Source: Chrysemys picta bellii
Lineage: Eukaryota; Chordata; Testudines; Emydidae
Length of the DNA: 64,000 nt
Direction of reading: 5' to 3'
Assembly: GCF_011386835.1 (NCBI RefSeq)
Contig: NC_088804.1
Location: forward strand, 35,699,549-35,763,548
The position numbers and the translations under genes are program-made. The notes under the pieces were generated by a model. That model saw only the letters and a program-made list of their open reading frames with translations. It was not told where the DNA came from and did not search any database. How positions within the stretch are numbered: the first letter of the stretch is position 1; every line of letters starts with the position of its first letter. Positions 12,341 to 24,014 of the stretch are shown here, one piece after another.

Positions 12341-12964
12341 GCACTGCTGGGGACCTGTGTGCACAGAGACATGTGATTGGGGCTGCATACACTAGATCCA
12401 TTAAGCTATATACATGATTTGTACATACAATATTATTGCTTTAGGGTACCGTGTAATTGCTTTTATGTGTCATAGTCATAATGGAATGAGTTCCGTGGTG
12501 GATGAGCAATATAGCACATACCTATCCAATGTGTTAAGGATCAGGGATAAAAAACTATGCTAGCTGCCCTGCAGGAAAGGGAGAGCTGCTTTACAAGCCA
12601 TGCAGGACCACATATGCTATGAAAAAGGGAAATAGAACAGTATGCCAGGTCAGATGGTCTTTCAGATAGAAAAGAGTTTTCTGTATCAGGAATTGTCCCT
12701 ATTCCCCAGGGATGGAACACCAGAACAACTTGTCCATGGCCAATGTTATAGCTCCCATGCAGTTTGTGAACCCATTGGCCTACCTGTATGCTACTGCCCT
12801 GACCCCACACACACCCCATTCTCCCATGGAAAGAGTTGCTCTCTGGTGTACAAGAACCTGAGGAGTTCTCTGTGCAACACCCTCTCTTTCCAAAGTGAAA
12901 ATGGAGGTATTTACAGTGGGGCTAAGCAGAAGCTGCAGGATTTAGTCCTTAGAATGTATTTAGG
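12341..12964. other. Intronic DNA, nothing recognised
   Basis: Ordinary intron; overlapping open frames on both strands at 12.5-13.0 kb have no recognisable domains. Confidence 0.45.
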
Positions 12965-13080
12965 GAAGAAGGATGGCTCAGCAGATGGGGTATGCAGGTT
13001 GAAATTTCATACTCTGGCACATTGCTTCCTGTGCAACCCTGGGCAAATCACTTAGAGTCAGATCGTTAAAAGTATTTAGG
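12965..13080 (+). repeat. MIR-like SINE fragment
   Basis: Plus-strand match to the MIR layout: GGATGGCTCAGCAGATGGGG, then CTCTGGCACATTGCTTCCTG, then the core CAACCCTGGGCAAATCACTTA. Strongly diverged, as expected for an ancient amniote SINE. Confidence 0.6.
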
Positions 13081-13918
13081 CACCTTAAGAACCTTAGAAA
13101 TTAATGGGAAATATTTACACATTATACATTTTAGAACTCCTCTATTGTGCCAGGACCTTTTATTCTTTTAACAGAGGGGTAGATTTTTGTAAAGAATTAT
13201 TAACAGAAAATGGGTTTTTTGTATACATTTACCAAGAGTGGCTTGGACAATTTCCCCAGAATGTTTCAGATCTCCTTTGAAGGTAGGATGTTTTCCTTAC
13301 ATATTTCTGTGACTCTCCCAAACTTCACCAAAGGTAGCTCATCTCAAATATCAAACAGACTGAAAGGGGGCTGGGTATTGGGGGGCGGGGGGACAGCCCT
13401 TCCAGCTACGCCATTGAAATCAGTGCCTCTTACGAATATTACAAAAACTAAAACACAAACTGCTGGCTCAAAACCACCATCATTATTTCAAAATGCACAA
13501 AAAAAAAAAAAAAAATAGGAAGTCAATGAGCCCTCTCCTCCCTACACTTCCTAGTGTCTCCAATTTAGCCTCTGGCATTTTCCTTTGAGATTATAGGCAC
13601 CTGGGAGTAGAATATATTTACTCACTTATATCAGCACTTTCAGATTTCAGACATGACATAATTTTAAAATCTTACCCATCAATACACCTATTAAAGATCT
13701 GATTTTATAAATCTCCCAAAGTATGACACTGCCTTCATACCAGAAGTGACTTGGGCAAACCTAGGGAAATCTACACACAGGTCTGAAAAATAATTGCAGA
13801 AACGTAGAAAAGCAGATGGTTCTAAAAGACACATTTACATTTTCTGTTCAGCTCTGTTGAAATAGGTAACTGAAAATATAAAGAAGACAAAAAAAAAAGA
13901 TAATTGAGTAATTTAAAA
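13081..13918. other. Intronic DNA with an A-run
   Basis: AT-rich intron. A 17-nt A-run lies at 13499-13515 without an upstream gene-like body, so a processed pseudogene is not supported. Confidence 0.5.
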
Positions 13919-14013
13919 CAGTGTTTCTCAACAACTGGTACCTGAGATGTCCCTGAGACTGTTTAGAAAGGCTACAAGCTGGTTCCTGGTATCAAAAAGG
14001 TTGAGAAACATTG
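13919..14013. mobile_element. Short hAT MITE
   Basis: Ninety-five bp with terminal inverted repeats CAGTGTTTCTCAAC and GTTGAGAAACATTG. The 8-bp flanks ATTTAAAA (13911-13918) and ATTTAGAA (14014-14021) agree at 7 of 8 positions, the expected hAT target duplication. It is non-autonomous. Confidence 0.85.
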
Positions 14014-14021
14014 ATTTAGAA

Positions 14022-17000
14022 GATGGCACAAGAGGAGAGGTCTCCTAAAATGCATTCAATGTCACCTTTTCATCATCATGGAGGGAGTTCCAATGGAGAA
14101 GAAATAATCCTTTATTGGTAATTTTGGGGTTGCAGGAAAAAAGTTTAGTCAAACAGCCTCATCTGATGACAAGAAAGTGGGCAAACAAATCACTATGTGC
14201 ACGTTTTCTAGGGCTACTTACAGATCCAGACACTTCAGTTTGAGAAACCCCCACAATCTTTTGATACCATGGTAAAGAGAAACTGTGCTGGAGAAAAATC
14301 TCCATTATATTAGGCCGAATACCTTCATGATCTGTGCATTGTTATACTTTATTGCACAAATTGCATTAGGGCAGTGAGTATAAAGAAAATGACTCTGTTT
14401 ATTTACAATATAGTTGAACTCACTGAGGATCTCAAGGTTTTGGGGCATCCTTAGTGGCACTGAATTATCCAGGATATCAGATCAATACACTATATTGAGG
14501 TGAGCTCCGGCCTTCTGCTATAAAAGCAACTTGTTTTTGTCTGCTTCACACCAGTGGAGATTTTTTTTTTCATAGTGATGAGTAATGTGAGTTAGTAATG
14601 TGTCCAGGTGAAACTTGAGACATAAGGTCAAAACAGTAGTTTTCCCAAAGCCCATATTTTGCAATGTTATCTGACATGTGCAGTCAGCTAGAGCCTAATC
14701 AGTTGTTTATCTATGAAGGGGTACCTCATTATATTTAATGAGCAATGTGCAGCCAATGTGAGCATTCTTGCTAGGGGGTGATTCAATATGGTTCAAATGA
14801 AAATACACCCACTACAGTAAATAATGATGGGGAAAAAACTAGAATGTTCATTTAAAGTAACATTTCTTTGTCATTTCTGGATTAGTCCCAGAATAAGTAA
14901 CTCCCGTGGTTAATGAGTGCGGAAAGAGAAAGTTAATGGCATTCAGTCATTATCAGCTTTGACTTAAAAATACTTTTTGCTGACATAGAATAAGGTGAGC
15001 CTTCAGATAAATTAAAGTTATACTTGAATGTAGACAGAGGATTTTTTTACATCATACCTCACAATGGATAAGTCCAAGATAATAATAGAGCAAATAATTC
15101 TACAATGCAGAAATGAAATGGTTTTCTCTGGAATAGTCTTGGGTATTCATATATACAGTTAAAATAGGAAGCTGTACTTTTTGCTATTTTTAATGCATTT
15201 ATAAAATAATTATTATTTACAAGGGTACTAAAATATGGAACTGTAATAATGTAAAATAAAACATATTTGTTACCCTTCAAGAAGGCTAAAAAATCCAATA
15301 CCCCATAAAAAAATAAGGATAGCTGCTCATTAAATAAACAATTAGTAAATCTGCAGTCAGAGATGTCATGCATTGGTGAGAAGTCAATGAATCGATCAAC
15401 TTGCGCAAGCTGAAGATCGGTCTATGTATGTAACACTTATAATAGTAAAATCACTCAGGCAATAAAATCCACTTTCCCCCTAACAATTTCCAGATGCTGC
15501 CCCATTGTGCATACTTCAGAAACCTTGAAGCCTGTATATTCAAAGATAGATGATTCTCCCTAGTATACTGAATTCTAGTTAGATTTATGCTTTTAAAATA
15601 TGCAATACAATTTGTATGGTGGGATTTACAGGGAATGAAGAGAGAGACTATTTATGAGCAGGTGTCTGTGTATCACTGGCCTCTCAAATTCTTAATTTTA
15701 TTAATTGAGCTAATGATTTATTTAAACAGCTGTTCTTTAACTCACTTATGAAGAGCTCATGAACACTGTTGGGTCTTTCCAGAGTATTAATAATCAATGC
15801 CAGTGTTTTGATGCTTTGGCAAACATTTTGAAAATTTACTATCAATACTGTTGATGGTAACCATCAGGAGGTGATGATGATTATAATAATCTGTACTTGC
15901 AGCACTTACTACACATTAAATCAAACGCCCTTGTTGAAATACAGTAGATAAGGGATAAAGAGAGACTATATCTCCCAACACTGATATGCAGCCACCTCCA
16001 GCTGCTCTTTTACATCACACAGCCATGTTACACAACAGAATGCCATATTAAATTGTAATTTTCGGGAGGGGGGCAGGTTGCTTGCAGTAAAAAGAAAATT
16101 AACTTTGTTTATTTTTTTTGTAATGGAACCTGCTATTGACCCAGCTTTACACCATCAAACCTAATTTATAAAAAACAACTAAATGACAAGAAACGCAACT
16201 GCTTTCCTGGTCACCAATAATGGGTTACAGATTGCCACTCCAGTGGTATTTCCAACCCTTATTGTGACAAATTGATGAGTGTTCAGCCATCGAACTTATT
16301 CCCCTGACAAGTTCTAATGAAGTTTTCTCTGCCAAGAGTAATGGTGCCTGTTACTGGAAAGTGCTAGGCTATTTATTCAAATTTTCAAGCGGTATTAAGT
16401 CCTCAAAGGGACCCTTACCACAGGTTGGGGGGGGGAAAAAAAGCTGAGTTGAGAATTCCCAAGGGAACTAAGAAAGTCTGAACCTGTGTAACATCCTACA
16501 TTAGGTAGACTTGACCTCTGTCAACTCGAGGTCATTGCAGTTATTTGGATTAGTCTTTTTTTTTCTTTTCTTTTCTTTTTTTTATCACATGCCTAAATGT
16601 TAGAAAAATGAACCTACTCCATGCTTGATGGTTGCTTAATGTGACTAGGAAATTAAATTAAATTACTGGTATTGTATCTAAAAATGGCACTCAGTAAAGT
16701 GAAAGGGCTGGTGCAAAGCTTGTGGTGAGTCAGATAGTCAAGTGAGAGTTGGATGCCGGCCCGATTCTCCATTGTCTAGGGAGACAGTAGTTATATCCTT
16801 GTAAGTGACTAGGCAAAATATTTATTTCAAAAAGTTAAAAATAAATAATGCTAATTCCACCTCCTACTCCCTTGTTTATTGAAAAGGGGAAACATAATAA
16901 AGAAAAACTTTGTAACACAATTTCCATGCTAAGTGTAAATGGAGTTAAGATTGCCACCTTTTCAATAGGATGGCAGATCTGAGGTTGAACCCTTTCAACA

Positions 17001-17041
17001 GCTCCCTGTGATTCACTCCTTTGCACTAACATTGTGGGAGT
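14022..17041. other. Intronic DNA, nothing recognised
   Basis: AT-rich intron. A T/C tract at 16555-16583 and short T-runs are the only low-complexity items. No gene, RNA gene or bounded mobile element was recognised. Confidence 0.5.
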
Positions 17042-17049
17042 CTTTCCAT

Positions 17050-17316
17050 CAGGGTCGGCTCCAGGCACCAGCAAAGGAAGCAGGTGCCTGGGGCGGCCAA
17101 TAGAAAGGGGCGGCACTCTGTCCAGTATTGGGGTGGCACGTCTGGGTCTTCGGCGGCACTTTGGCGGCTGCTCCAGTGCTCCACTTTAGAATTCGGCGGC
17201 AATTCAGTGGCGGGTCCTTCACTCAGTCTCTTCGTCTTCGGTGGGCCTCAATCAGGTTTTCCTTTTTTTTTTTTTTTTCACCTCTTGGGGCAGCAAAAAA
17301 GCTGGAGCCGGCCCTG
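17050..17316. mobile_element. hAT MITE (CAGGGTCGGCTCC family), copy 1
   Basis: 267 bp with terminal inverted repeats CAGGGTCGGCTCCAG and CTGGAGCCGGCCCTG. A perfect 8-bp target duplication CTTTCCAT sits at 17042-17049 and 17317-17324. The inside is GC-rich with several GGCGGC steps and a T-run at 17263-17278. It has no coding capacity. A second copy lies at 56618-56814. Confidence 0.92.
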
Positions 17317-17324
17317 CTTTCCAT

Positions 17325-17923
17325 TGTCTTGATTAAGTTGAATTGGATCACTGGAGCTGCCTGGCCCAATCCTAGCAATGCACTCTGCACAAACAGCATG
17401 AAGAAAGCTTGAGTCCTACTGTTTAATTGGTAACTACTCACCAGTTATCAGTGGCAGGGTTTTGCTTCTATAGTTTCTATAACAAAATCCTATTGCTGAG
17501 ACAGCATTTTTATTTTGGGCACAGACTACTAAGAGATGATAATAATGTAATACAGTAATAATATTAGTGATATTGAGACAGTAGCTTACAATGTTATTAA
17601 AAGGTGTAACTTTTGCCATTTGAAATGATTTCATAATCTTTGCACTGTGCTCCAGGAAATGAAAAGGGTGAACCTAGCTACTGTGATTACATCTACAAAC
17701 TACAGGCCTGATTGAGTATGCATTGAAGTCAATGCAAATCTTTTCTGTGACTTCATTTATTCAGGCTGTGTGTAAACACAGAATTCCCAAATTCTGAGCT
17801 TCCGTGTTTATATGTTGATCACCATTAACAAGTCAGCATTTGCCAACTGCTACTGCACAGTGTTATCTGACACACCATAATTTCCCCTTTTACTTAGAAA
17901 AGGAAGTCATTGTGGTAACTGGG
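17325..17923. other. Intronic DNA, nothing recognised
   Basis: Ordinary intron. A weak GCATTGAAGTCAATGC palindrome at 17719-17734 belongs to the dispersed group listed under findings. Confidence 0.5.
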
Positions 17924-17924
17924 C

Positions 17925-17961
<37 letters not shown>

Positions 17962-18152
17962 CTCTACCCCAATATAACGCTGTCCTCGGGAGCCAAAGAA
18001 TCTTACCGCGTTATAGGTGAAACTGCGTTATATCGAACTTGCTTTGATCCGCCGGAGTGTGCAGTCCCGCCCCCCCCCCCACCCTGGAGCACTGCTTTAC
18101 CGCGTTATATCTGAATTTGTTTTATATTGGGTCGCGTTATATTGGGATAGAG

Positions 18153-18202
<50 letters not shown>

Positions 18203-18240
18203 CCCAAGTTCGATATAACGCAGTTTCACCTATATATATA
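17924..18240. repeat. Palindromic nest: microsatellites around a small MITE
   Basis: Order: (TA)n 17924-17946, (CA)n to 17960, left end CCTCTACCCCAATATAACGC (17961-17980), interior with further ATATAACGC-type repeats, right end 18134-18153 matching the left end inverted at 19 of 20 positions, (GT)n 18155-18192, (AT)n to about 18202, then an exact inverted copy (18205-18234) of the interior block 18012-18041, and again (TA)n to about 18243. The core resembles a Tigger/mariner-type MITE but the superfamily is inference. Confidence 0.8.
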
Positions 18241-18246
18241 TATAAT

Positions 18247-18544
18247 CAGGGGTCGGCAACGTTCGGCACGCGGCTCGCCAGGATAAGCACCTTAGCGGGC
18301 CAGGCCAGTTTATTTACCTGCTGACGTGGCAGGTTCGGCCGATCGCGGCCCCCACTGGCTGCGGTTCGCTGTCCCGGTCCAATGGGGGCGGCGGGAAGCA
18401 GTGCGGGCCGAGGGATGCGCTGGCTGCGGCTTCCCGCCGCCCCCATTGGCCCGGGACGGCGAACCGCGATCAGTGGGGGCCGCGATCGGCCGAACCTGCC
18501 GCATCAGCAGGTAAATAAACTGGCCCAGCCCGCTAGGGTGCTTA
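18247..18544. mobile_element. Palindromic hAT MITE (CAGGGGTCGGCAA family), 3'-truncated copy
   Basis: The left terminus CAGGGGTCGGCAACGTTC is intact. The body is a long CpG-rich inverted repeat with the arms meeting near 18400, visible as CCGATCGCGGCCCCCACTGG against its reverse GTGGGGGCCGCGATCGG. The right terminus is missing: homology stops at AGGGTGCTTA, about 35 bp before the expected end seen in the copy at 51050-51380. Open frames on both strands here are products of the GC-rich palindrome. Confidence 0.88.
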
Positions 18545-20398
18545 ATTGTTCCTGACTCAAGTCTTCCAGAACTAATGGAAATGAGTTCCAGGTAGAGCTA
18601 GTCCTAATTTGTATTGGCAACAAAAATAGACCATGATACAGCAGTACATATGGAAATCTGGCACTAGATATTGCCTGTCTGTTGCTGAATGCTGATCATG
18701 CCTTTGAGTGGTGTGCATCTGGAAATGCCTCCCACTGAACAAGCGCACAGGGATCCATACTACAGGCAGGGATCAATTTTTGCTGCCTTCTTCATTTGCA
18801 AAGGCATTTTGGGAGATTCTTCTTCAATATAATGTAGCCCTTCATGAGCTCAGAGGGGTTTGTGAGACTAGGAGTCAGCATGGATCAAAGTTGTCATCAC
18901 TGTAGTTCTATTTGTGCTAAGCTGAGTAAAGGAACCTTTTCATTTTAGACATATCAATGTTCATTCCTTGTCACGCTCCTCAACCACGTCACACAGATAC
19001 ATGGCAGCCTAAACTTCTGCCTGTATTTACAGCAGAAGTGACTTTGAAAGCTTACTGTATTGTACATTTGCCTTTGGGTAGAATTCAGCTTTTTTTTATT
19101 TTGACACTTCCAATGTTTTTGTCTTCAACTTTCTCATGAATTTTTATTAGGCAAAATTCTTTTGGGAGAGAAATTGAAAGACAAAACAAAAACACGGACC
19201 CAAGTGTCTTGCAGATTGAAAGACTAGAGAGAGGTGGCAAGGCACAAGGGATGGATGGGAAAATGATATTATTAGGTTTGGCCTCAAAGTAATGAAGGCT
19301 GAAAACGGATTCTCTTGATCATTCTTCCTCCTCTTTGACTTCAGCAGGATTAGAGTTGAGTGTTGCAGGCCTGAGTTTCCCCTGCTTTCTGTTCATTGTC
19401 AAATTTGAAAACTGATACTAAAACCAATTGAGGCAACAGTTTTCAGTTACTGCAGACTGTATATTAGATGGAGGCACTTAGCAAGATAGCAGCAAGAATA
19501 GCCCGTTGTTGTTTGTTGACACCTACAAATCGTGCCTTTTAGAAAGCTCATTTGCAGAATTACAAAGTGGTTGCATCAACCACTATTGAAATGCATCCAC
19601 CTCTGGAGTATAATGCAACTGTTATTATAACCACACCTGTACACAGCAGTTTGGGTCCAGAAGGGAGGGCAAATGTAGAATGTAATTACCCCTGCTGAAA
19701 TTTACCTAGATTCCCTCAGGGATATAGCTACTATGATCACACAAAACTATCATGGGATCTTTAATGACCATAAATTATCAAAACCTACTTCACTTTCACA
19801 ACTGATCCCCCCAACCAACATCTGAAATACATGGAAATTGCTTAGCACTAGGTTTTGAGGATTGATTCTACCTGACTCGGATGGAAATGTGACACTAGTA
19901 GAATTAACCAACACCAACTCTACCAGTATGTTTGTTTACCTGCAGGTCTCCTACCCAAGCACTTAGCTGGCCAGACCTCATTTAGTTTTTAAGATTTAAC
20001 AGGTTCATCAGCTGGGAAGGTAGCGCAGTCAGAGGTGGAGATTTATAGAGCCATTGTGGTTGCTTTCAAGCTAGGCTGGTTTTTCTACTTAGGCTGAGTT
20101 AGGCTACAGGAATGCAAGATGAACAGTGCATGCATAAATCATTATTGGCATCATCATAAATGGAATGATCCTGAAGATCAGACTGAATAGTTTAAAGATA
20201 ATCTTCATTAATCACAAAACTGGTTCGAGTCTTGAACTAACAATACTCTTCCTGCTAATGAGGGTTGAGAGAATGTATTAGCAAGGTCCTGGCACGTGGA
20301 ATTTTTTATTCAGAAATTAAGATCTATGCAATGGGGATAATAAATTCATGCTGTCCTGGAGGTCTTGGATAATTACTTCCCTCATTTCTCTTTTTTAG
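18545..20398. other. Intron immediately upstream of the CDH13 exon
   Basis: No mobile element or gene recognised. The last bases, CTCATTTCTCTTTTTTAG, form a strong pyrimidine tract and acceptor for the exon that follows. Confidence 0.55.
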
Positions 20399-20518
20399 GA
20401 AATCTTTAAGATTGAAGATGGCAGTCTTGGAATTCTAAGACAAAAAAGGGCCATTGTGGCAACACCAATATTAATTCCAGAAAATCAGAGACCACCATTC
20501 CCCAGAGCTGTGGGCCGG
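20399..20518 (+). CDS. CDH13: T-cadherin (cadherin-13) internal exon, prodomain/EC1 junction
   Basis: A 40-codon phase-0 exon, open from its first base. Residues 1-17 are the end of the prodomain and finish with the proprotein-convertase site RQKR (residues 14-17). The mature protein would begin at residue 18 with [13 protein letters not shown] and continue with PFPRAVGR. The [15 protein letters not shown] pattern is specific to T-cadherin; classical cadherins have Trp at mature position 2, and here it is Ile, as in T-cadherin. The acceptor is TTTTTTAG|GAA and the donor CGG|GTAAGT. The exon corresponds in position and phase to exon 4 of classical cadherins. T-cadherin is a GPI-anchored cell-surface adhesion protein that also binds adiponectin. 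The remaining exons lie outside the window. Orthology is from recognition of the peptide, not from a search. Confidence 0.93.
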
Positions 20519-21195
20519 GTAAGTCTTGACAAAATTTAGCATCAAATTGCGATATTAAATAATTCATCCATTTCTCTTAGGTTTTTATATAGCATCTATC
20601 ACAGTGGTAGATATATGCTGGGCAAAATTAAAGAGCATGGAAGCCAGACAGAAAGAGGTGTTTTCTCTCTTTCCTCTTGGGACAGAGGAGCATTATTTTG
20701 ATGTGTATAGGATTTTTACTTGAACACGATCAGTTCTGGTAAAATGGGTTTATCAGAGCGATATGTTTTTAACCGTGGCACGAACTTCACAGTAATAGTC
20801 ACCTAACAAATGTGCTTGTCCAGGATTGATGTCCACATGACAAGTCATAAAGTTCCATTTGAGAACAGTACATTCCCTCAGGAGTAAAGGATGGGATATC
20901 TGGTGTCTGGTTTTGTTTTTAACTGAGGCTATAGCAACCAAAAACTGACATGCACACAAGGCTTTTGGACTCCTTTAATCAATCAACAGTACCCAAAGAC
21001 CATGTGTGGCTGGTGGCTTTTTTTGTATAGATCTGTCAAAAACAAGACCCTATTTTGTTTATCTCTGTAGACACACGTACACACACTCACACCCCTGCAG
21101 TTCTTATGCATAGATTTTTCTGAACTGCGCACACATAACTTGCATATCCAGTTGGCAATATTGCTCATGCAGCCACAATAATTAAACATACAAAT
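20519..21195. other. Intron start, nothing recognised
   Basis: AT-rich intron between the exon and the GC-rich repeat; a small block of ACAC/CACA near 21070-21090. Confidence 0.5.
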
Positions 21196-21850
21196 GAGTC
21201 ATTGTAATTGCCTGGGCATATTTTCCACATGGGCATTTCTGAAATATGGGCCGGTAACGGGGTCAGCACCAACCTCTCGCGAGCGCCCCCTTCTGGTCTG
21301 GTGTGTCTGTGTTCTTTCAGTTCTGGTGACCCCTTTTGGTGGTTCTCAGGCAGTTTTTTCCAGGCTTCCTCCATGGAGATACTATCTTCCTGTGGCCCTC
21401 CCCAGGCTCAGTTCTTGCTCAGTCTCTGCAGCCAGCCAGGAGCTCCCTCAATGCTCCCCCCCAGTCCCTACTAGCAAACTCTCTTTGGCTCAGTCCTAGC
21501 AGGCAGCCAGAAGTCTCTCACTCCCTCGGTCCCTGCCAGCGGACTGTCTTTGGACCTGCTGCTCTTCCAACCAGGCCATTTTTTCTCCAGCTCCAAGCAG
21601 CACCTAACTGCTGCTCTATTCTGCAGCTCCTTTTATATGGGCCTCCTGGCCCCCTGATTGGCTGTTCCAGTGGCCCCTCTGGGTGCTTCCTCACAACCAG
21701 TCTAGGCTGCTTGGAGGACCTCTCCACTGCTCCTTTTCTGGGATGGGTGTGGCAGAACCCTGAGACCTCCAGCATTTTATCCTCCTCCCTGCCCTTACCC
21801 CTCACACTGATACAAAACAGATCTCACCAGAAGTATTCCTCTCTTTTTGG
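21196..21850 (-). repeat. GC-rich repeat with promoter-like core, possibly LTR-derived
   Basis: A 650-bp GC-rich island inside AT-rich intron. Read on the minus strand it has CCAAT at 21661-21657, then CCATATAAAAGG at 21640-21629, followed by a transcript-like region rich in AGCAGC and CTGGCAG. This spacing is like an RNA polymerase II promoter of an LTR. TG/CA ends and a target duplication were not found. Open frames on both strands (up to 191 codons) are Ser/Pro/Leu-rich and lack domains. It may be a worn solo LTR. Confidence 0.45.
21629..21661 (-). promoter_or_regulatory. CCAAT box plus TATA-like box
   Basis: On the minus strand CCAAT (21661-21657) is followed about 20 nt later by ATATAAAAGG (21638-21629). 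Position and spacing fit a polymerase II core promoter. No transcript evidence is available. Confidence 0.4.
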
Positions 21851-23381
21851 GGCAGACTTGAATTTTTTTTTTAAGTACAAGTCTTGTTTAATTGTGAAAA
21901 ATCCACCATGACTAAGCTTTTTTTTGTTTGTTTAAAATACTGAATTAAGAATTTAGATAACCAGTAACTTGGTAAGCGGTTTTTGAACATGGGCATGATA
22001 AATATTTGATATCTTAATATCTACATGGTGCAGCGATGTGTAGTAAGGATGTGAGATTTTTAAAGTGCGCAAATTGTTCCATGTAGACCCTGCTGGTGTG
22101 CACTAAAAGATCCCTAGTGTGCTTTAACATATTGCTGTTTCAAATAGAAGATACCAACTGTAGAGTTCTCAGATGTGAGTGACTGAGACAAACAAGAAAG
22201 TTATTTTATATACAGATCTTGTAGGTAGAGGTTTGTTTTTGTTTTTGTCTAAATGTATTAATTCACTTTCATATTAAATATGAAGGGCAAGCCATTTGAG
22301 ATGTCTCGCATAGGCTGTACATGCATCCATCACAAAACCCTTTTTATCTAATAATAATAATAATAATATATTTTAAAGAGATCCCTTTATTCCTTTCCAT
22401 AAACTGCAGTCTTCACTAACAACAGATGGTTCCCAAGTCACAAAATTCAGATGCTGATCTGGATTTCAATCCTCTGAGAATTTGATTCAGCACTTACAGA
22501 AATAGAGCCCAGTCTTGAAATTCAGATCTGAATCCATGCTCCAATCCTGACTCCCGTCTTCTTTTGGAGGCGCTTGAGTTAGAACCATCTCTGCTATTGT
22601 TATGATGTAATTTTAACTGGCAACTCCATTCCAGCACTGAAAAAGCCAGTGATGTTTCCCCTTGAATCGCCACAAAAGGTTATTATAAGTGACAAATTAT
22701 TCTAGAGCAGAAATAGTAACCAAGACTTATCATTGTAAAACATAAACATTACCAGATAAATAGCTGGATGAGCAAATGAACTACTGCTGCGTCACATCCC
22801 GCCTCAATATGCTAATCCCTAGAACATCCTTTTATGATGACTGCATAAAATAGATTGGGGGTCTTAATCCTGAATTAACTATATTCTAATTTCTAGCATA
22901 TGTTAATTCATTAATCATACTTGGCAGAATCTCTTGGTTGGAAAACAAATCCTATTTTGCTGACTCACGTTACCGCAAAATATGTCCGAGTGTTTGAGAA
23001 CAGCTAGTGGAAGGAGGGAACACGTGTGGACCATGGTCTAGGTCAAGGTTCCAAAATTAGTTTAAGTTGCAAACTATTCTTGTAATTGAAGCCCATGTTC
23101 TCTTCCAGGGCGATTCAAAATTTTTGCCAGTTTTTCTGACCCCCATTTACAGGGAAGCCTGTGCTCTGTATTAGGAACAGAAGGAGCCCTTAAAAGCTCA
23201 GTTGTTATAATTGTCTGGCAGTTTACAGTATATACATAGGCCTTGGAGCCAGGATAGCCATCTGGCCCACAGCCTTTGTATTAGCCAAAGTTCAGTGGTG
23301 CTGCGATCCTGTGTACCCCTCAAATTTAGAGGGGGTAAGTGTAGGGGCTCAGAGGCTTCTTGGTAAAGAGGAAGAGGAGAA
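21851..23381. other. Intronic DNA, nothing recognised
   Basis: AT-rich intron with an (ATA)n microsatellite at 22350-22370. No gene or bounded repeat recognised. Confidence 0.5.
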
Positions 23382-23489
23382 TAGGGTGACCAGTGTGAAA
23401 AATCGGGACAGGGGGTGGGGGGTAATAGGAGTCTATATAAGAAAAAGACCCAAAAATCGGGACTGTCCCTATAAAATCAGGACACCCTA
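23382..23489. mobile_element. Short Tc1/mariner-like MITE
   Basis: About 108 bp with inverted ends TAGGGTGACC and GGACACCCTA, so flanking/terminal TA as in Tc1/mariner elements. The inner motifs AAAAATCGGGAC and ATCGGGACTGTCCC recur symmetrically. Non-coding. The superfamily is inferred from the TA and the TIR. Confidence 0.7.
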
Positions 23490-24014
23490 GAGGAGAGGTA
23501 AACTGCAACATGAATGGAACAGGCACACCATAAGGAAGCTGGATCAAAGGTTGTTGTACTGACCTTCACAGAGTCTAACTTCTCATCTGGAGTGTTTAAA
23601 TCTAGGGAATAAGAATTTGGTTTATTTTACTATTCCATTCATTCCCAGGCCTTTCCACCAATATACCATTAAGGCCAGCTGATTGTCGTGTATTGAGTTG
23701 CATATCATGAGAAACTAGTCTGAAATTCACCATCTCACCTTAGGTAGGTCTCCAAACAACTGCCAAATAATACCACCATTCAAAATAGTGAGATAGAGGT
23801 AAGAATGTTTCTGTCCTATTGCCAAGCTGTCAATCCATATAATATCCCAGCAGCTTGATAATAGTATTTATTATTATTTGTATTACTATCGCTTGGTTGA
23901 CCGGGAGGCCTTTTCAGGACATTTAGTTGCCAATTTGATGACATTCGTTGTGTTTATGCATGTAGCAGGGGAAACCACAAGAAGGTTCTCATCTCCTCCA
24001 CTATCTCCATATGA
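23490..24014. other. Intronic DNA, little recognised
   Basis: Ordinary intron. TATTTATTATTATTTGTATTAC at 23868-23887 resembles the beginning of the ancient repeat that follows and may be a second broken copy. Confidence 0.45.

Larger units (their letters stand above)
1..20398 (+). other. CDH13: Upstream CDH13 intron (3' part)
   Basis: Inferred intron lying 5' of the CDH13 exon at 20399. It ends in a pyrimidine-rich tract and TTTTTTAG immediately before the exon. No other exon-like open frame flanked by splice signals was recognised here; every long open frame is CR1 or lies in a GC-rich repeat. The intron enters from outside the window, so its full length is unknown. Confidence 0.8.

Noticed and set aside
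13440..13515. Processed pseudogene ending in poly(A)
   Set aside because: The A-run has no recognisable coding or RNA-like body upstream.
18246..18514. Overlapping open frames on both strands
   Set aside because: They fall in a CpG-rich palindromic hAT MITE; the same pattern recurs in the second copy at 51.05-51.38 kb.
21336..21911. 191-codon open frame
   Set aside because: Ser/Leu/Pro-rich by composition, overlapped by frames on the other strand, in a GC-rich repeat with no domain or splice support.
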